Shown here piece after piece: positions 1 to 6,768 of a stretch of 14,959 nucleotides of DNA. The DNA comes from Collinsella sp. (GTDB lineage: Bacteria; Actinomycetota; Coriobacteriia; Coriobacteriales; Coriobacteriaceae). The notes beneath the pieces were generated by a model. The model was given only the letters and a program-made list of their open reading frames with translations, ran no database searches and was not told where the DNA came from. A program made the translations under genes and the position numbers. Within the stretch, counting starts at the first letter, position 1; each line of letters begins with the position of its first letter. Location of the stretch: positions 24,961 to 39,919 of the forward strand of contig DXZO01000022.1 of assembly GCA_019419625.1 (NCBI GenBank), read 5' to 3'.

Positions 1-638
1 TGGAGCTCCTCGCCGGCAGCCGGCCAGCCCTCGAGAGCCAGACGGGTCGAGACCTTGCCCTCGTTGATCTGGCCGTGGCCGACCAGGTCCTCGTCCTGGC
101 AGTGGCTCATAAAGACCTTGCCGAACATCTTGCCGTAGTCCATGCAGCGACGGAGCATGCCCGCGCCCTGCACGCCACGACCATCGTCGGTGAAGGCGAC
201 GGCGCCGTGGGCGACCATATCGCCCATCTCGGACATGGCCTCGCCCTTAAGACCGCGGGTCATGGCGCCCGACGGATAGACGCGGCAGTGGCCGACCTCG
301 GCAGCGCGGGACTTGACGAACTCCACGACGGTGCCGTTATCGGTGACGGGATCGGTGTTGGGCATGGCGCACACGCCAGTGAAGCCGCCCTTGGCAGCAG
401 CGCGGGTGCCGCTCTCGATGTCCTCTTTGACCTCGTAGCCAGGCTCGCGCAGATGCACGTGCATATCCACCAGGCCGGGGACGAGATACTTGCCGGAAAG
501 GTCGCGGACCTCGGCTCCCTCGGCGGCGAGGTTCTCGCCGACCTCGGCGATCTTGTCACCGTCGATCAGGACGTCGACGACACCGTCAAGCTCGACGGAC
601 GGATCGACGACGTGGGCATTCTTAAGAAGCAAGGCCAT
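1..638 (-). CDS. pyrC: Dihydroorotase, N-terminal half (runs off window edge)
   Basis: This enzyme interconverts carbamoyl-aspartate and dihydroorotate, the third step of UMP synthesis in the cytosol. The window holds the first 212 codons of a protein that is usually about 425 residues long, so the C-terminal half is missing. Visible residues include the metal-binding motif DMHVHLREPG (His60 and His62), MPNTDP at 92-97, FTDDG at 149-153, which supplies the bridging Asp of class I enzymes, and the later metal-ligand region MSHCQD near 177-182. The start is the ATG at 636-638, preceded by GGAGG at good spacing. It overlaps the end of pyrB by 17 bp, which suggests translational coupling. It is the third gene of the pyrR-pyrB-pyrC operon and should share the leader control described upstream of pyrR. 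Identification is firm from motifs and context. Confidence 0.95.
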   Translation of the reverse strand, partial: MALLLKNAHVVDPSVELDGVVDVLIDGDKIAEVGENLAAEGAEVRDLSGKYLVPGLVDMHVHLREPGYEVKEDIESGTRAAAKGGFTGVCAMPNTDPVTDNGTVVEFVKSRAAEVGHCRVYPSGAMTRGLKGEAMSEMGDMVAHGAVAFTDDGRGVQGAGMLRRCMDYGKMFGKVFMSHCQDEDLVGHGQINEGKVSTRLALEGWPAAGEEL

Positions 639-1566
639 TATCGGCACCTCCAAGCAGCAGATACAGGATAGCCATACGCACGCAGATACCGGCGTAGACC
701 TGCTCCAGGATGACGGAGCGTTGCGGGTGGTCGGCCATATAGGAGTCGAACTCAACGCCGCGGTTGATGGGGCCCGGGTGGCAGATAATCGCATCGGGCT
801 TCATGAGCTTCTCGCGGTCCTTGGTCAGACCGAAGAGCTTGTGGTACTCGCGAATCGTGGGGAACGGTGCGCCCTCGAGGCGCTCCTGCTGCACGCGCAA
901 CATGTAGACGACGTCCAGCTCGGGCAGGACGGAATCGAGGTCGCTCGTCACGTGGTCGCAGCCCAGGACCTCGGGCGCCGGCGGCAGCAGCGTGCCGGGG
1001 GCGACGGCGTAGGTCTCGCAGCCCATGATCTTAAGTGCGGGGATCAGCGAGCCGCACACGCGGGAGTGCGCGATATCGCCGACGACGGCGACCTTCAGAC
1101 CGTGGAAGTCACCCTTGTGCTCCCAGATGGTGTACAGGTCGAGCAGGGCCTGCGTGGGGTGGTTGTGCTTGCCGTCGCCGGCGCAGATGACGCTCGCGGG
1201 CGAGTTCTGCGTGACGATGTAGGGAGCACCGGCGTGCTTATCGCGAACGACGATGCAATCAATCTTGTAGGCGTTGAGGGTCTCGACGGTGTCGACGAGG
1301 CTCTCGCCCTTGACCGTGGAGGTCGAGGAGCCGCCAAAGTTGAGGCTGTCGGCCGAAAGGCGCTTCTCGGCGAGCTCGAAGGAGCTGCGGGTGCGCGTCG
1401 AGGGCTCGTTGAACATGTTGACGATGGTCTTGCCCTTGAGCGTGGGGACCTTCTTGATCGCACGCTCGTTGACCTCAGAGAACGCCTTGGCGGTCTCGAG
1501 GATGAGCTTGATGTCCTCTTCGGAGTACTCGGTAATGTCGATCAGGTGCTTATGGTTGAACGCCAC
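622..1566 (-). CDS. pyrB: Aspartate carbamoyltransferase catalytic chain
   Basis: This enzyme condenses carbamoyl phosphate and aspartate, the committed step of pyrimidine synthesis. The 314-residue product matches the usual length of about 310. Family motifs are present: the carbamoyl-phosphate loop STRTR at 56-60 followed by SSFE, Lys in STVKGES near residue 86, HNHPTQALLD near 134-143, the RVQQER region and HPGPINRGVE near the C-terminus. I chose the GTG at 1564-1566 because GGGAGGTGAG lies 7 nt upstream and the start falls 4 nt after the pyrR stop. An ATG 36 bp further up would overlap pyrR and adds unconserved residues. No regulatory pyrI-type chain is seen in the window, although the operon continues past the left edge. 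Confidence 0.96.
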   Translation of the reverse strand: MAFNHKHLIDITEYSEEDIKLILETAKAFSEVNERAIKKVPTLKGKTIVNMFNEPSTRTRSSFELAEKRLSADSLNFGGSSTSTVKGESLVDTVETLNAYKIDCIVVRDKHAGAPYIVTQNSPASVICAGDGKHNHPTQALLDLYTIWEHKGDFHGLKVAVVGDIAHSRVCGSLIPALKIMGCETYAVAPGTLLPPAPEVLGCDHVTSDLDSVLPELDVVYMLRVQQERLEGAPFPTIREYHKLFGLTKDREKLMKPDAIICHPGPINRGVEFDSYMADHPQRSVILEQVYAGICVRMAILYLLLGGADNGLAS

Positions 1567-1570
1567 GGTA

Positions 1571-2155
1571 CTACTCACCTCCCAGCGGCGCGGAGCCCAC
1601 ATGGGAACCCGGCGCGACGTCGTTAATCTCGACAGCGGTGCGGCCGTCTACTTCCTTCATATATAGGTGCACGTTCTCCTCATGCGACGAGGGAACGTTC
1701 TTGCCGACAAAGTCCGGCGAGATGGGGAGCTCACGGTGACCGCGGTCAACGAGAACTGCCAGCTCGATGCGGCTCGGACGGCCCAGGTCCATGACAGCAT
1801 CCAGAGCGGCGCGGATAGTACGGCCCGTATACAGGATGTCGTCCACCAGCACGACGCGCTTGCCGTCGACGCTGAAGGGAATGTTGGTAGCGTGGATCGC
1901 GGGAGCAAAATTGGTAGCGTAGTCATCGCGGTAGAAGCTGATGTCGAGGCTACCGAGCGGAACGTCGACGCCCTCGATCTCCTTGATCTCCTCGGCGAGC
2001 TTCTTTGCCAGAAGGTCGCCGCGCGTGACGATGCCGACCAGAGCGAGGTCTTCACAGCCCTCGTTGCGCTCGAGAATCTCGTGCGCAATGCGGGTCATCG
2101 CTCGATTGACGGCGGTCTCGTCCATGATGACCGCCTTGGGGGAAGTCGTGCCCAT
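1571..2155 (-). CDS. pyrR: PyrR, pyrimidine operon RNA-binding regulator / uracil phosphoribosyltransferase
   Basis: PyrR binds pyr mRNA leaders when UMP or UTP is plentiful and reduces expression. Many members also have uracil phosphoribosyltransferase activity. The 194-residue protein shows the phosphoribosyltransferase fold motifs: GIVTRGDLLA at 41-50, DISFYRDD at 71-78 and the PRPP-binding VVLVDDILYTGRT at 101-113, all typical of PyrR rather than of Upp or PyrE. The ATG at 2153-2155 has GAGGAAGGAG just upstream. It is first in the operon, with pyrB starting 4 nt after its stop. The leader immediately upstream contains a terminator and a hexaloop hairpin, the expected target of its own product, so autoregulation is likely. 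Related actinobacterial PyrR proteins can act on translation instead of termination. The T-run terminator here favours attenuation. Confidence 0.95.
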   Translation of the reverse strand: MGTTSPKAVIMDETAVNRAMTRIAHEILERNEGCEDLALVGIVTRGDLLAKKLAEEIKEIEGVDVPLGSLDISFYRDDYATNFAPAIHATNIPFSVDGKRVVLVDDILYTGRTIRAALDAVMDLGRPSRIELAVLVDRGHRELPISPDFVGKNVPSSHEENVHLYMKEVDGRTAVEINDVAPGSHVGSAPLGGE

Positions 2156-2176
2156 CGATCTCCTTCCTCACATGTC

Positions 2177-2196
2177 TTGACTGCTGACACAGTCAA
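2177..2196 (-). promoter_or_regulatory. Small hairpin between attenuator and pyrR ribosome binding site
   Basis: A perfect 7-bp inverted repeat, TTGACTG and CAGTCAA with a 6-nt loop, overlaps the end of the attenuator T-run and lies about 10 nt before the GAGGAAGGAG of pyrR. It could insulate the ribosome binding site or be a small repressor site. Function is unknown; the dyad itself is seen directly. Confidence 0.4.
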
Positions 2197-2231
2197 AAAA
2201 ATAGATGCCCGACCGCTTAAGCGGACCAGAC
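2195..2231 (-). terminator. Attenuator terminator in pyr leader
   Basis: On the minus strand a stem centred on the 12-bp palindrome CCGCTTAAGCGG (2213-2224) is extended imperfectly outward and followed shortly by a run of seven T (2201 to 2195). It lies between the PyrR-type hairpin and the pyrR ribosome binding site, so it would stop transcription before the operon. The outer stem has mismatches, so strength is uncertain. Confidence 0.7.
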
Positions 2232-2308
2232 ACCCACAGGAAAGGCTGCTCTTTGGCAGCTATGTAATTCCATGTGGGTATCTCGTACCCCTTTAATGGT
2301 CAAGGGAT

Positions 2309-2314
2309 AGTGTA
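2309..2314 (-). promoter_or_regulatory. Possible -10 element of the pyr operon
   Basis: TACACT on the minus strand would place the transcription start near 2302, giving a leader of about 145 nt that contains all the structures above. The candidate -35, TCGCAA 17 nt upstream, is poor, so this is a tentative call based mainly on position. Confidence 0.3.
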
Positions 2315-2407
2315 GCCAACCTCGAGCTTAATTGCGAGCATAAATACAGAACAATCCGTAAACGGAGCCCAATGCTCCATAAACCTATATATATTTGTGG
2401 GACGAGC

Positions 2408-2436
2408 TTGAAAACGCACGCACGAGCTGGCATAAT
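2408..2436 (+). promoter_or_regulatory. Likely housekeeping promoter upstream of rpmB
   Basis: TTGAAA at 2408-2413 and CATAAT at 2431-2436 are separated by exactly 17 nt, a good sigma-70-type match. Transcription would start near 2443 and give a 5' leader of about 160 nt before rpmB. No other gene lies between, so rpmB is the likely target. Confidence 0.55.
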
Positions 2437-2542
2437 CCCCTCTGCTGCACGCAAATCGGATCTACGTCCAGGGCCGTGGCGTGAGCACTATCGCCAAAAG
2501 AGGAATATCTCTGTGTAGATTGCGCACAGGGAGCTGCTTCTG

Positions 2543-2551
2543 TGCTATAGT
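2543..2551 (+). promoter_or_regulatory. Possible second, extended -10 promoter for rpmB
   Basis: TGCTATAGT gives a TATAGT hexamer with the TGN extension at the correct place. The only TTG-type -35 (TTGCGC at 2520) is 20 nt away, so it would depend on the extended -10. It would give a leader of about 50 nt carrying the hairpin beside the ribosome binding site. Confidence 0.45.
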
Positions 2552-2569
2552 TCAGGCTTGTTTGTTAAC

Positions 2570-2589
2570 GCGACATGTTCGTTTGTCGC
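2570..2589 (+). promoter_or_regulatory. Hairpin next to rpmB ribosome binding site
   Basis: GCGACA and TGTCGC form a perfect 6-bp stem with an 8-nt loop, ending 2 nt before the AAGGAGG of rpmB. The closeness to the ribosome binding site raises the possibility of translational control of L28. No known ribosomal-protein leader motif was recognised. Confidence 0.35.
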
Positions 2590-2605
2590 CCAAGGAGGGT
2601 CAGTT

Positions 2606-2794
2606 ATGTCCAAAGTTTGCGAAGTTTGCGGTAAGCACCCCGTTGCCGGTCGCTCCATCAGCCACTCTCACCGCGTCACCAACCGTAAGTTCCGCCCCAA
2701 CATCCAGCGCGTTTACGTCGTCGTCGATGGTCACCGTCGCAAGATGAACGTTTGCTCCACCTGCCTCAAGTCCGGCAAGGTTGCGCGCTCCTAA
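2606..2794 (+). CDS. rpmB: 50S ribosomal protein L28 (zinc-type)
   Basis: This is a structural protein of the large ribosomal subunit. The product is 62 residues, the normal length for short bacterial L28. It begins with MSKVCEVCGKHP, continues with SHSHRVTNRKF and RPNIQRV, and has a second CSTC pair near residues 51-54. The two CxxC pairs mark the zinc-binding (C+) form. The ATG at 2606 follows AAGGAGG at good spacing. It stands alone, divergent from pyrR and closed by a strong terminator. Organisms with a C+ L28 often also carry cysteine-free paralogues under Zur control, but no second copy or Zur-like site is seen here. Confidence 0.96.
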   Translation: MSKVCEVCGKHPVAGRSISHSHRVTNRKFRPNIQRVYVVVDGHRRKMNVCSTCLKSGKVARS

Positions 2795-2862
2795 ATAAGG
2801 TCTTACCAACAAGTACCTCGGACTCTCCGGGTCAAAGACCTCGCGTTCATATAGAACTTACC

Positions 2863-2895
2863 AAAGGCGTCCTCCCCCACGGAGGGCGCCTTTTT
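2863..2895 (+). terminator. Intrinsic terminator of rpmB
   Basis: A 13-bp stem (AAAGGCGTCCTCC with GGAGGGCGCCTTT, one G-T pair) and a 5-nt loop are followed by T residues ending at 2895. It lies 68 bp after the rpmB stop and immediately before the left end of the mobile element. Confidence 0.9.
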
Positions 2896-2898
2896 GCA

Positions 2899-2949
2899 CT
2901 CATTGGGGACAGACTTACATGAGTGTTTTCACGCATTGGGGACAGACAT
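2899..2949 (+). repeat. Left inverted end of RAYT element
   Basis: It holds two direct copies of CATTGGGGACAGAC-like sequence (from 2901 and from 2934) around a hairpin with stem ATGAGTG, loop TTTT and CACGCAT; the stem has one mismatch. It is inverted relative to 3896-3946 with three differences, all in the inner half. Confidence 0.9.
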
Positions 2950-2990
2950 GACGCACGCATGCGGCGTCCCGATCGGCTCCGGCCCCTATC

Positions 2991-3767
2991 TCACGCTGCA
3001 TCCTTCCAGCCTGCAGTAGCCTTGGTCACGCTTGTGGCGCCGATACCGGTGATACGGGCAATTTGCTTGACCGTGAGATGTGCCCGCCTGAGCCTCAGCA
3101 GGCAGGCATCGCGTTCGGGGCGTGGCAGGGCCTTGAGCAACGCAGGATCTATGCTCGTCAGGACTTCGCGCGCAACGAAAAGGGCCTCCTCATCGGGGAT
3201 CCGCCGGCGCGGAAGAACCTCCACTGACCAGATGCGCCCGGCAACTTTCTTGAGATGCTCGCAATAGCGACGGGAGCCTCCGACAACATCAAGCATAGGG
3301 GCCGCATCACAGATGTCAAAGGGATCATAGCCCAGCTGATACGCCTTATAGCTTGACCAGCGGTACGCCTCGAGCGAGTCAAGCGCACCCTTCACGGGAT
3401 TGAGATGAATATAGTCGAGCAGCTGCACTGCCTGCGTGTCCGACTCAACCGCGACCCGCGAATAGCGATTGTCAAACAGATGGCCCGTTCTTCCCGTTTT
3501 CCCATTGAAATACTTGGCAAACGCCGTCAGCGCGCACTGCATTGCCTTTGAAAGGTTGTCATATGGGTCATCAACCATCAAATGGAAGTGGTTGTCCATA
3601 AGACACCAGGCCAACACCGCCACGTCATGGCACGCAAACCTGTCCGATATGTCCGATAGGAAACGATAGCGGTCGGAATCATCTTCAAAAATGATCTGTT
3701 TGGAGTTACCGCGGTCAAAGACGTGGTAATAGCCGGTGAGCGAAATTTCGCGGGCGCATCGGGGCAT
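2991..3767 (-). CDS. REP-associated tyrosine transposase (IS200-like Y1 transposase)
   Basis: This is a 258-residue HUH single-strand DNA transposase. The N-terminal Y1 domain (about 1-130) shows GYYHVFDRGN at 12-21, the catalytic HUH motif as HFH at 60-62 within MDNHFHLMV, and YIHLNPVKGAL from 119, whose Tyr119 is the probable nucleophile. WSSYKAY follows at 137-143, as in RAYT proteins. The C-terminus (about 229-251) looks like a helix-turn-helix (LTVKQIARITGIGATSVTKA), as in long RAYTs. I chose the second ATG (3765-3767) because GGAGAG precedes it at proper spacing; an upstream ATG would add five residues. No frameshift or internal stop is seen and all expected catalytic residues are present, so it may be functional. 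It is flanked by matching inverted ends. Host functions for RAYTs are proposed but cannot be judged here. Confidence 0.9.
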   Translation of the reverse strand: MPRCAREISLTGYYHVFDRGNSKQIIFEDDSDRYRFLSDISDRFACHDVAVLAWCLMDNHFHLMVDDPYDNLSKAMQCALTAFAKYFNGKTGRTGHLFDNRYSRVAVESDTQAVQLLDYIHLNPVKGALDSLEAYRWSSYKAYQLGYDPFDICDAAPMLDVVGGSRRYCEHLKKVAGRIWSVEVLPRRRIPDEEALFVAREVLTSIDPALLKALPRPERDACLLRLRRAHLTVKQIARITGIGATSVTKATAGWKDAA

Positions 3768-3895
3768 GGTCTCTCCTTTCAAAGCCGTACAGGCAACACC
3801 TAAAAGGAGAGAAGGAACGCGAAATGCTGAGCCTGTGACCTATTTATATCCAATCAGCAACAAAAACAGGCCCAAAACGACAAAATCGCAAATCG

Positions 3896-3946
3896 ATGTC
3901 TGTCCCAAATGAGTGAAACCACTCATGTAAGTCTGTCCCCAATGAG
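3896..3946 (-). repeat. Right inverted end of RAYT element
   Basis: It is the inverted partner of 2899-2949. The outer 27 bp (3920-3946) are an exact reverse complement of the left end. The internal hairpin here is perfect (ATGAGTG, loop AAAC, CACTCAT), and the inner GGGACAGAC copy is at 3898-3906 as GTCTGTCCC. Between this end and the transposase start (3768-3895) I see only the ribosome binding site and an AT-rich stretch with a TATAAA on the minus strand that could be its promoter. Confidence 0.9.
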
Positions 3947-3974
3947 CGGGACGATGCACTGGCAGATAGTTTTA

Positions 3975-4007
3975 GTTAAAACGCTTCAGTTTGTTAAAGC
4001 GTTTTAG
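3975..4007 (+). promoter_or_regulatory. Candidate operator upstream of adhE
   Basis: TAAAACGCTT (3977-3986) and AAGCGTTTTA (3997-4006) form a perfect 10-bp inverted repeat with a 10-nt spacer. Read as direct copies, GTTAAAACG and GTTAAAGCG recur 18 bp apart. Each half has a central CG with A/T flanks, like sites for LacI/CcpA-family regulators. It does not match the Rex consensus TTGTGAA-N4-TTCACAA that would be expected for NADH control of adhE. It lies about 60-90 bp before the predicted transcription start. Regulator identity is unknown. Confidence 0.5.
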
Positions 4008-4049
4008 TGTGCCTTTTACGGGAATCTTACCGTTCGCCGAATAATTTCT

Positions 4050-4058
4050 TGCTATCAT
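4050..4058 (+). promoter_or_regulatory. Probable adhE promoter (extended -10)
   Basis: TGCTATCAT provides a TATCAT hexamer with the TGN extension. The best -35 candidate, TTACCG at 4027, is 20 nt away and weak, which suggests activator dependence or reliance on the extended -10. Predicted start is near 4065, giving a leader of about 34 nt before adhE. Confidence 0.5.
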
Positions 4059-4098
4059 GCAAGACGTAGGGTAAATCTCCGATCGCAAGGAGACACAA

Positions 4099-6747
4099 AT
4101 GGTGAAAAAGTCACCGGAAAACACTACTCCCGCAATTGTGGACAACGTAGAGGCGCTTGAGGCTAAGCTCGCTCAGATGCGAGAGGCCCAGGCGCTTTTT
4201 GCTACGTACACGCAGGAGCAGGTCGACAAGATCTTCTATGAGGCCGCCATGGCCGCCAACAAGGCTCGTATCCCGTTGGCGAAGATGGCCATCGAGGAGA
4301 CCGGCCGCGGCGTTCTTGAGGACAAGGTCATCAAGAACCACTACGCCGCAGAGTACATCTACAACGCTTACAAGAACACCAAGACCTGTGGTGTCCTGGA
4401 GCGCGACGAGGCCTACGGCATCACCAAGATCGCCGAGCCCATCGGCATCGTGGGCGCCGTCATCCCGACGACCAACCCCACCTCCACTGCGATCTTCAAG
4501 ACGCTGATCAGCCTGAAGACCCGCAACGGCATCATCATCTCCCCGCACCCGGCAGCCGCCAAGTGCACCATCGCCGCCGCCAAGCTCGTGCTTGACGCCG
4601 CCGTCAAGGCCGGCGCCCCCGAGGGCATCATCGGCTGGGTCGATGTCCCCTCCATCGAGCTGACCAACATGGTCATGCGCGACGTCGACATCATCCTCGC
4701 CACCGGTGGCCCGGGCATGGTCAAGGCCGCCTACTCCTCGGGCAAGCCCGCCCTGGGCGTCGGCGCCGGTAACACCCCGGTCGTCATCGACGACACCGCC
4801 GACGTGCTGCTCGCCGTCAACTCCATCATCCACTCAAAGACCTTCGACAACGGCATGATCTGCGCTTCCGAGCAGTCCGTGACCGTCATCGACACCATCT
4901 ATGACCAGGTCAAGGCCGAGTTCCAGAAGCGTGGCTGCTACTTCGTCAAGCAGGGTGCCGAGATGGAGGCCCTGCGTGCCGCCATGTTCAAGAACGGCGC
5001 CCTCGATCACCGCATCCCCGGCATGGCTGCCGCCAAGATCGCCGAGCTCGCCGGCATCGAGGTTCCCGCCAAGACCAAGATCCTGATCGCCGAGGTCACC
5101 TCCACCGACCCCGCCAAGGAGGAGTTCTCCCACGAGAAGCTCTCCCCGGTCCTGGCCATGTACCACGCCAAGGACTTCCAGGAGGCCGTCGACAAGGCCG
5201 AGCACCTGGTGCTCGCCGGTGGCCCGGGCCACACCGCCTCTCTGTACGTGCACCCCGCCCAGGCCGAGAAGATCAGCCTGTTCGAGCACGTCATGAAGGC
5301 CTGCCGTATCGTCATCAACACCCCGTCTTCGCACGGCGGCATCGGTGACCTGTACAACTTTGGCATGAAGCCGTCTCTGACCCTGGGCTGCGGCTCCTGG
5401 GGCGGCAACTCCGTCTCCGAGAACGTTGGGGTGAAGCACTTGATCAACGTTAAGACTGTGGCCGAGCGCCGTGAGAACATGCTGTGGTTCCGCGCTCCCG
5501 AGAAGGTCTACTTCAAGAAGGGTTCCACGCCCGTCGCCCTCGACGAGCTCGGTACCGTCATGGGCAAGAAGCGCGCCTTCATCGTCACCGACCAGTTCCT
5601 CTTCAAGAATGGCAACACCCGCGCCATCGAGGCCAAGCTCGACGAGATGGGCATCGCCCACGACTGCTTCTACGACGTCGAGCCCGATCCGTCGCTGCAG
5701 TGCGCACGTCGCGGCGCCAAGCAGATGGCTCTCTTTGAGCCGGACGTCATCATCGCCGTCGGCGGTGGCTCCGCTATGGACGCCGGCAAGATCATGTGGA
5801 TGATGTACGAGCACCCCGAGTGCAAGTTTGAGGACATGGCCATGGACTTCATGGACATCCGCAAGCGTATCTTCACTTTCCCCGAGATGGGCAAGAAGGC
5901 CTACTTCGTCGCCGTCCCGACCTCTTCGGGTACCGGCTCCGAGTGCACGCCGTTCGCCATCATCACCGACAAGGAGACCGGCATCAAGTGGCCGCTCGCC
6001 GACTACGCGCTGCTCCCCAACATGGCTATCGTCGACGCCGACAACTGCATGACCGCCCCGCGCGGCCTGACCGCTGCCTCCGGCATCGACGTCATGACCC
6101 ACGCCATCGAGTCCTACGTCTCCATCATGGCTTCCGACTACACCAAGGGCCTCTCCGAGCGCGCTGCTAAGCTCGTCTTCGAGAACCTGCCCTCCAGCTT
6201 CACGAACGGCGCCAAGGACCCGCACGCCCGCGAGGAGATGCACAACGCCTCCTGCATGGCCGGCATGGCCTTCGCCAACGCCTTCCTGGGCCTCAACCAC
6301 TCCATGGCTCACAAGCTCGGCGCCTTCCATCACCTGCCCCACGGCCTCGCCAACGCCGTCATCCTGACCCGCGTTATGCGCTACAACGCCGCCGAGGCTC
6401 CCGTCAAGATGGGCACGTTCTCCCAGTATCCTTACCCCAACGCGCTGCACAACTACGCCGAGATGGCCAAGTACTGCGGCATCGAGGGCAAGGACGACAA
6501 GGAGGTCTTCGAGAACTTCATCACGAAGCTCGAGGAGCTCAAGGACTTCATCGGTGTCAAGAAGACCATCGCCGACTACGGTGTTGACGAGCAGTACTTC
6601 CTCGACACCCTCGACGAGATGACCGAGCAGGCATTCAACGACCAGTGCACCGGCGCTAACCCGCGCTACCCGCTCATGAGCGAGATCAAGGAGCTCTACC
6701 TGGACGCCTACTACGGCCGCGAGCCTCAGGACTACGCCGTCTGCTAG
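4099..6747 (+). CDS. adhE: Bifunctional acetaldehyde/alcohol dehydrogenase AdhE
   Basis: AdhE reduces acetyl-CoA to acetaldehyde and then to ethanol, oxidising two NADH in anaerobic fermentation. The 882-residue protein has the normal two-domain length. The aldehyde dehydrogenase domain (about 15-450) has the catalytic Cys255 in GMICASEQS and a nucleotide-binding region around ATGGPGMVKAAY at 201-212. The iron-dependent alcohol dehydrogenase domain (about 465-870) shows GGGSAMDAGK from 555, GTGSECTPF from 611, GIDVMTHAIES and LNHSMAHKLGAFHHLPHG, which carry the iron-binding Asp and His residues. AAGGAG at 4087-4092 sets the ATG start. Family enzymes assemble into helical spirosomes; this one should too, by inference. 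Codon use is strongly GC3-biased, consistent with high expression. The dyad at 3975-4007 may regulate it. Confidence 0.97.
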   Translation: MVKKSPENTTPAIVDNVEALEAKLAQMREAQALFATYTQEQVDKIFYEAAMAANKARIPLAKMAIEETGRGVLEDKVIKNHYAAEYIYNAYKNTKTCGVLERDEAYGITKIAEPIGIVGAVIPTTNPTSTAIFKTLISLKTRNGIIISPHPAAAKCTIAAAKLVLDAAVKAGAPEGIIGWVDVPSIELTNMVMRDVDIILATGGPGMVKAAYSSGKPALGVGAGNTPVVIDDTADVLLAVNSIIHSKTFDNGMICASEQSVTVIDTIYDQVKAEFQKRGCYFVKQGAEMEALRAAMFKNGALDHRIPGMAAAKIAELAGIEVPAKTKILIAEVTSTDPAKEEFSHEKLSPVLAMYHAKDFQEAVDKAEHLVLAGGPGHTASLYVHPAQAEKISLFEHVMKACRIVINTPSSHGGIGDLYNFGMKPSLTLGCGSWGGNSVSENVGVKHLINVKTVAERRENMLWFRAPEKVYFKKGSTPVALDELGTVMGKKRAFIVTDQFLFKNGNTRAIEAKLDEMGIAHDCFYDVEPDPSLQCARRGAKQMALFEPDVIIAVGGGSAMDAGKIMWMMYEHPECKFEDMAMDFMDIRKRIFTFPEMGKKAYFVAVPTSSGTGSECTPFAIITDKETGIKWPLADYALLPNMAIVDADNCMTAPRGLTAASGIDVMTHAIESYVSIMASDYTKGLSERAAKLVFENLPSSFTNGAKDPHAREEMHNASCMAGMAFANAFLGLNHSMAHKLGAFHHLPHGLANAVILTRVMRYNAAEAPVKMGTFSQYPYPNALHNYAEMAKYCGIEGKDDKEVFENFITKLEELKDFIGVKKTIADYGVDEQYFLDTLDEMTEQAFNDQCTGANPRYPLMSEIKELYLDAYYGREPQDYAVC

Positions 6748-6768
6748 TTTTAGCACGGTTTTTAACGG

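Larger units (their letters stand above)
2156..2302 (-). promoter_or_regulatory. pyr operon leader with PyrR-type binding hairpin
   Basis: Read leftward, the leader contains a long hairpin at 2231-2280. Its lower stem is eight pairs (TACCCACA with TGTGGGTG, one G-U). An inner GCTGC/GCAGC stem closes the hexaloop CAAAGA at 2250-2255, which resembles the CNGNGA-type hexaloop of known PyrR sites apart from A at the third position. A competing helix GGGTA/TACCC at 2276-2290 uses the same bases as the lower stem, so only one of the two can form. The 3' side of the long hairpin abuts the terminator at 2195-2231. A short GACCA at 2297-2301 could pair with TGGTC at 2224-2228 of the terminator as a weak antiterminator. 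Binding-site identity is inferred from layout and position. Confidence 0.7.
2899..3946 (-). mobile_element. REP-associated tyrosine transposase element with intact inverted ends
   Basis: A single transposase gene is bounded by 51-bp inverted ends (2899-2949 and 3896-3946) that are identical over the outer 27 bp and 48/51 overall. Each end contains two direct copies of GGGACAGAC flanking a small hairpin with stem ATGAGTG. The whole unit is about 1.05 kb and sits neatly between the rpmB terminator and the adhE regulatory region. The structure fits RAYT/IS200-like single-strand transposition, where hairpins at the ends are the recognition signals. Since both ends and the gene look intact it may be, or recently was, active. 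Confidence 0.85.

Noticed and set aside
490..1626. 378-residue plus-strand frame over pyrC and pyrB
   Set aside because: It is an antisense shadow of pyrB with compositional bias and no domain.
2481..2747. 88-residue plus-strand frame overlapping rpmB
   Set aside because: It overlaps L28 in another frame, lacks a ribosome binding site and has no recognisable domain; the L28 frame is certain.
2899..2949. CRISPR-like direct repeats (two GGGGACAGAC copies 33 bp apart)
   Set aside because: There are only two copies per end, they flank a hairpin, and the same unit appears inverted at the other end of a transposase gene. This is a transposon end.
4834..6756. 640-residue open frame antisense to adhE
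   Set aside because: It mirrors the strongly GC3-biased codons of adhE, has low-complexity Val/Leu/Gly/Asp/His-rich composition and no recognisable domain. adhE in the other strand has complete motifs.
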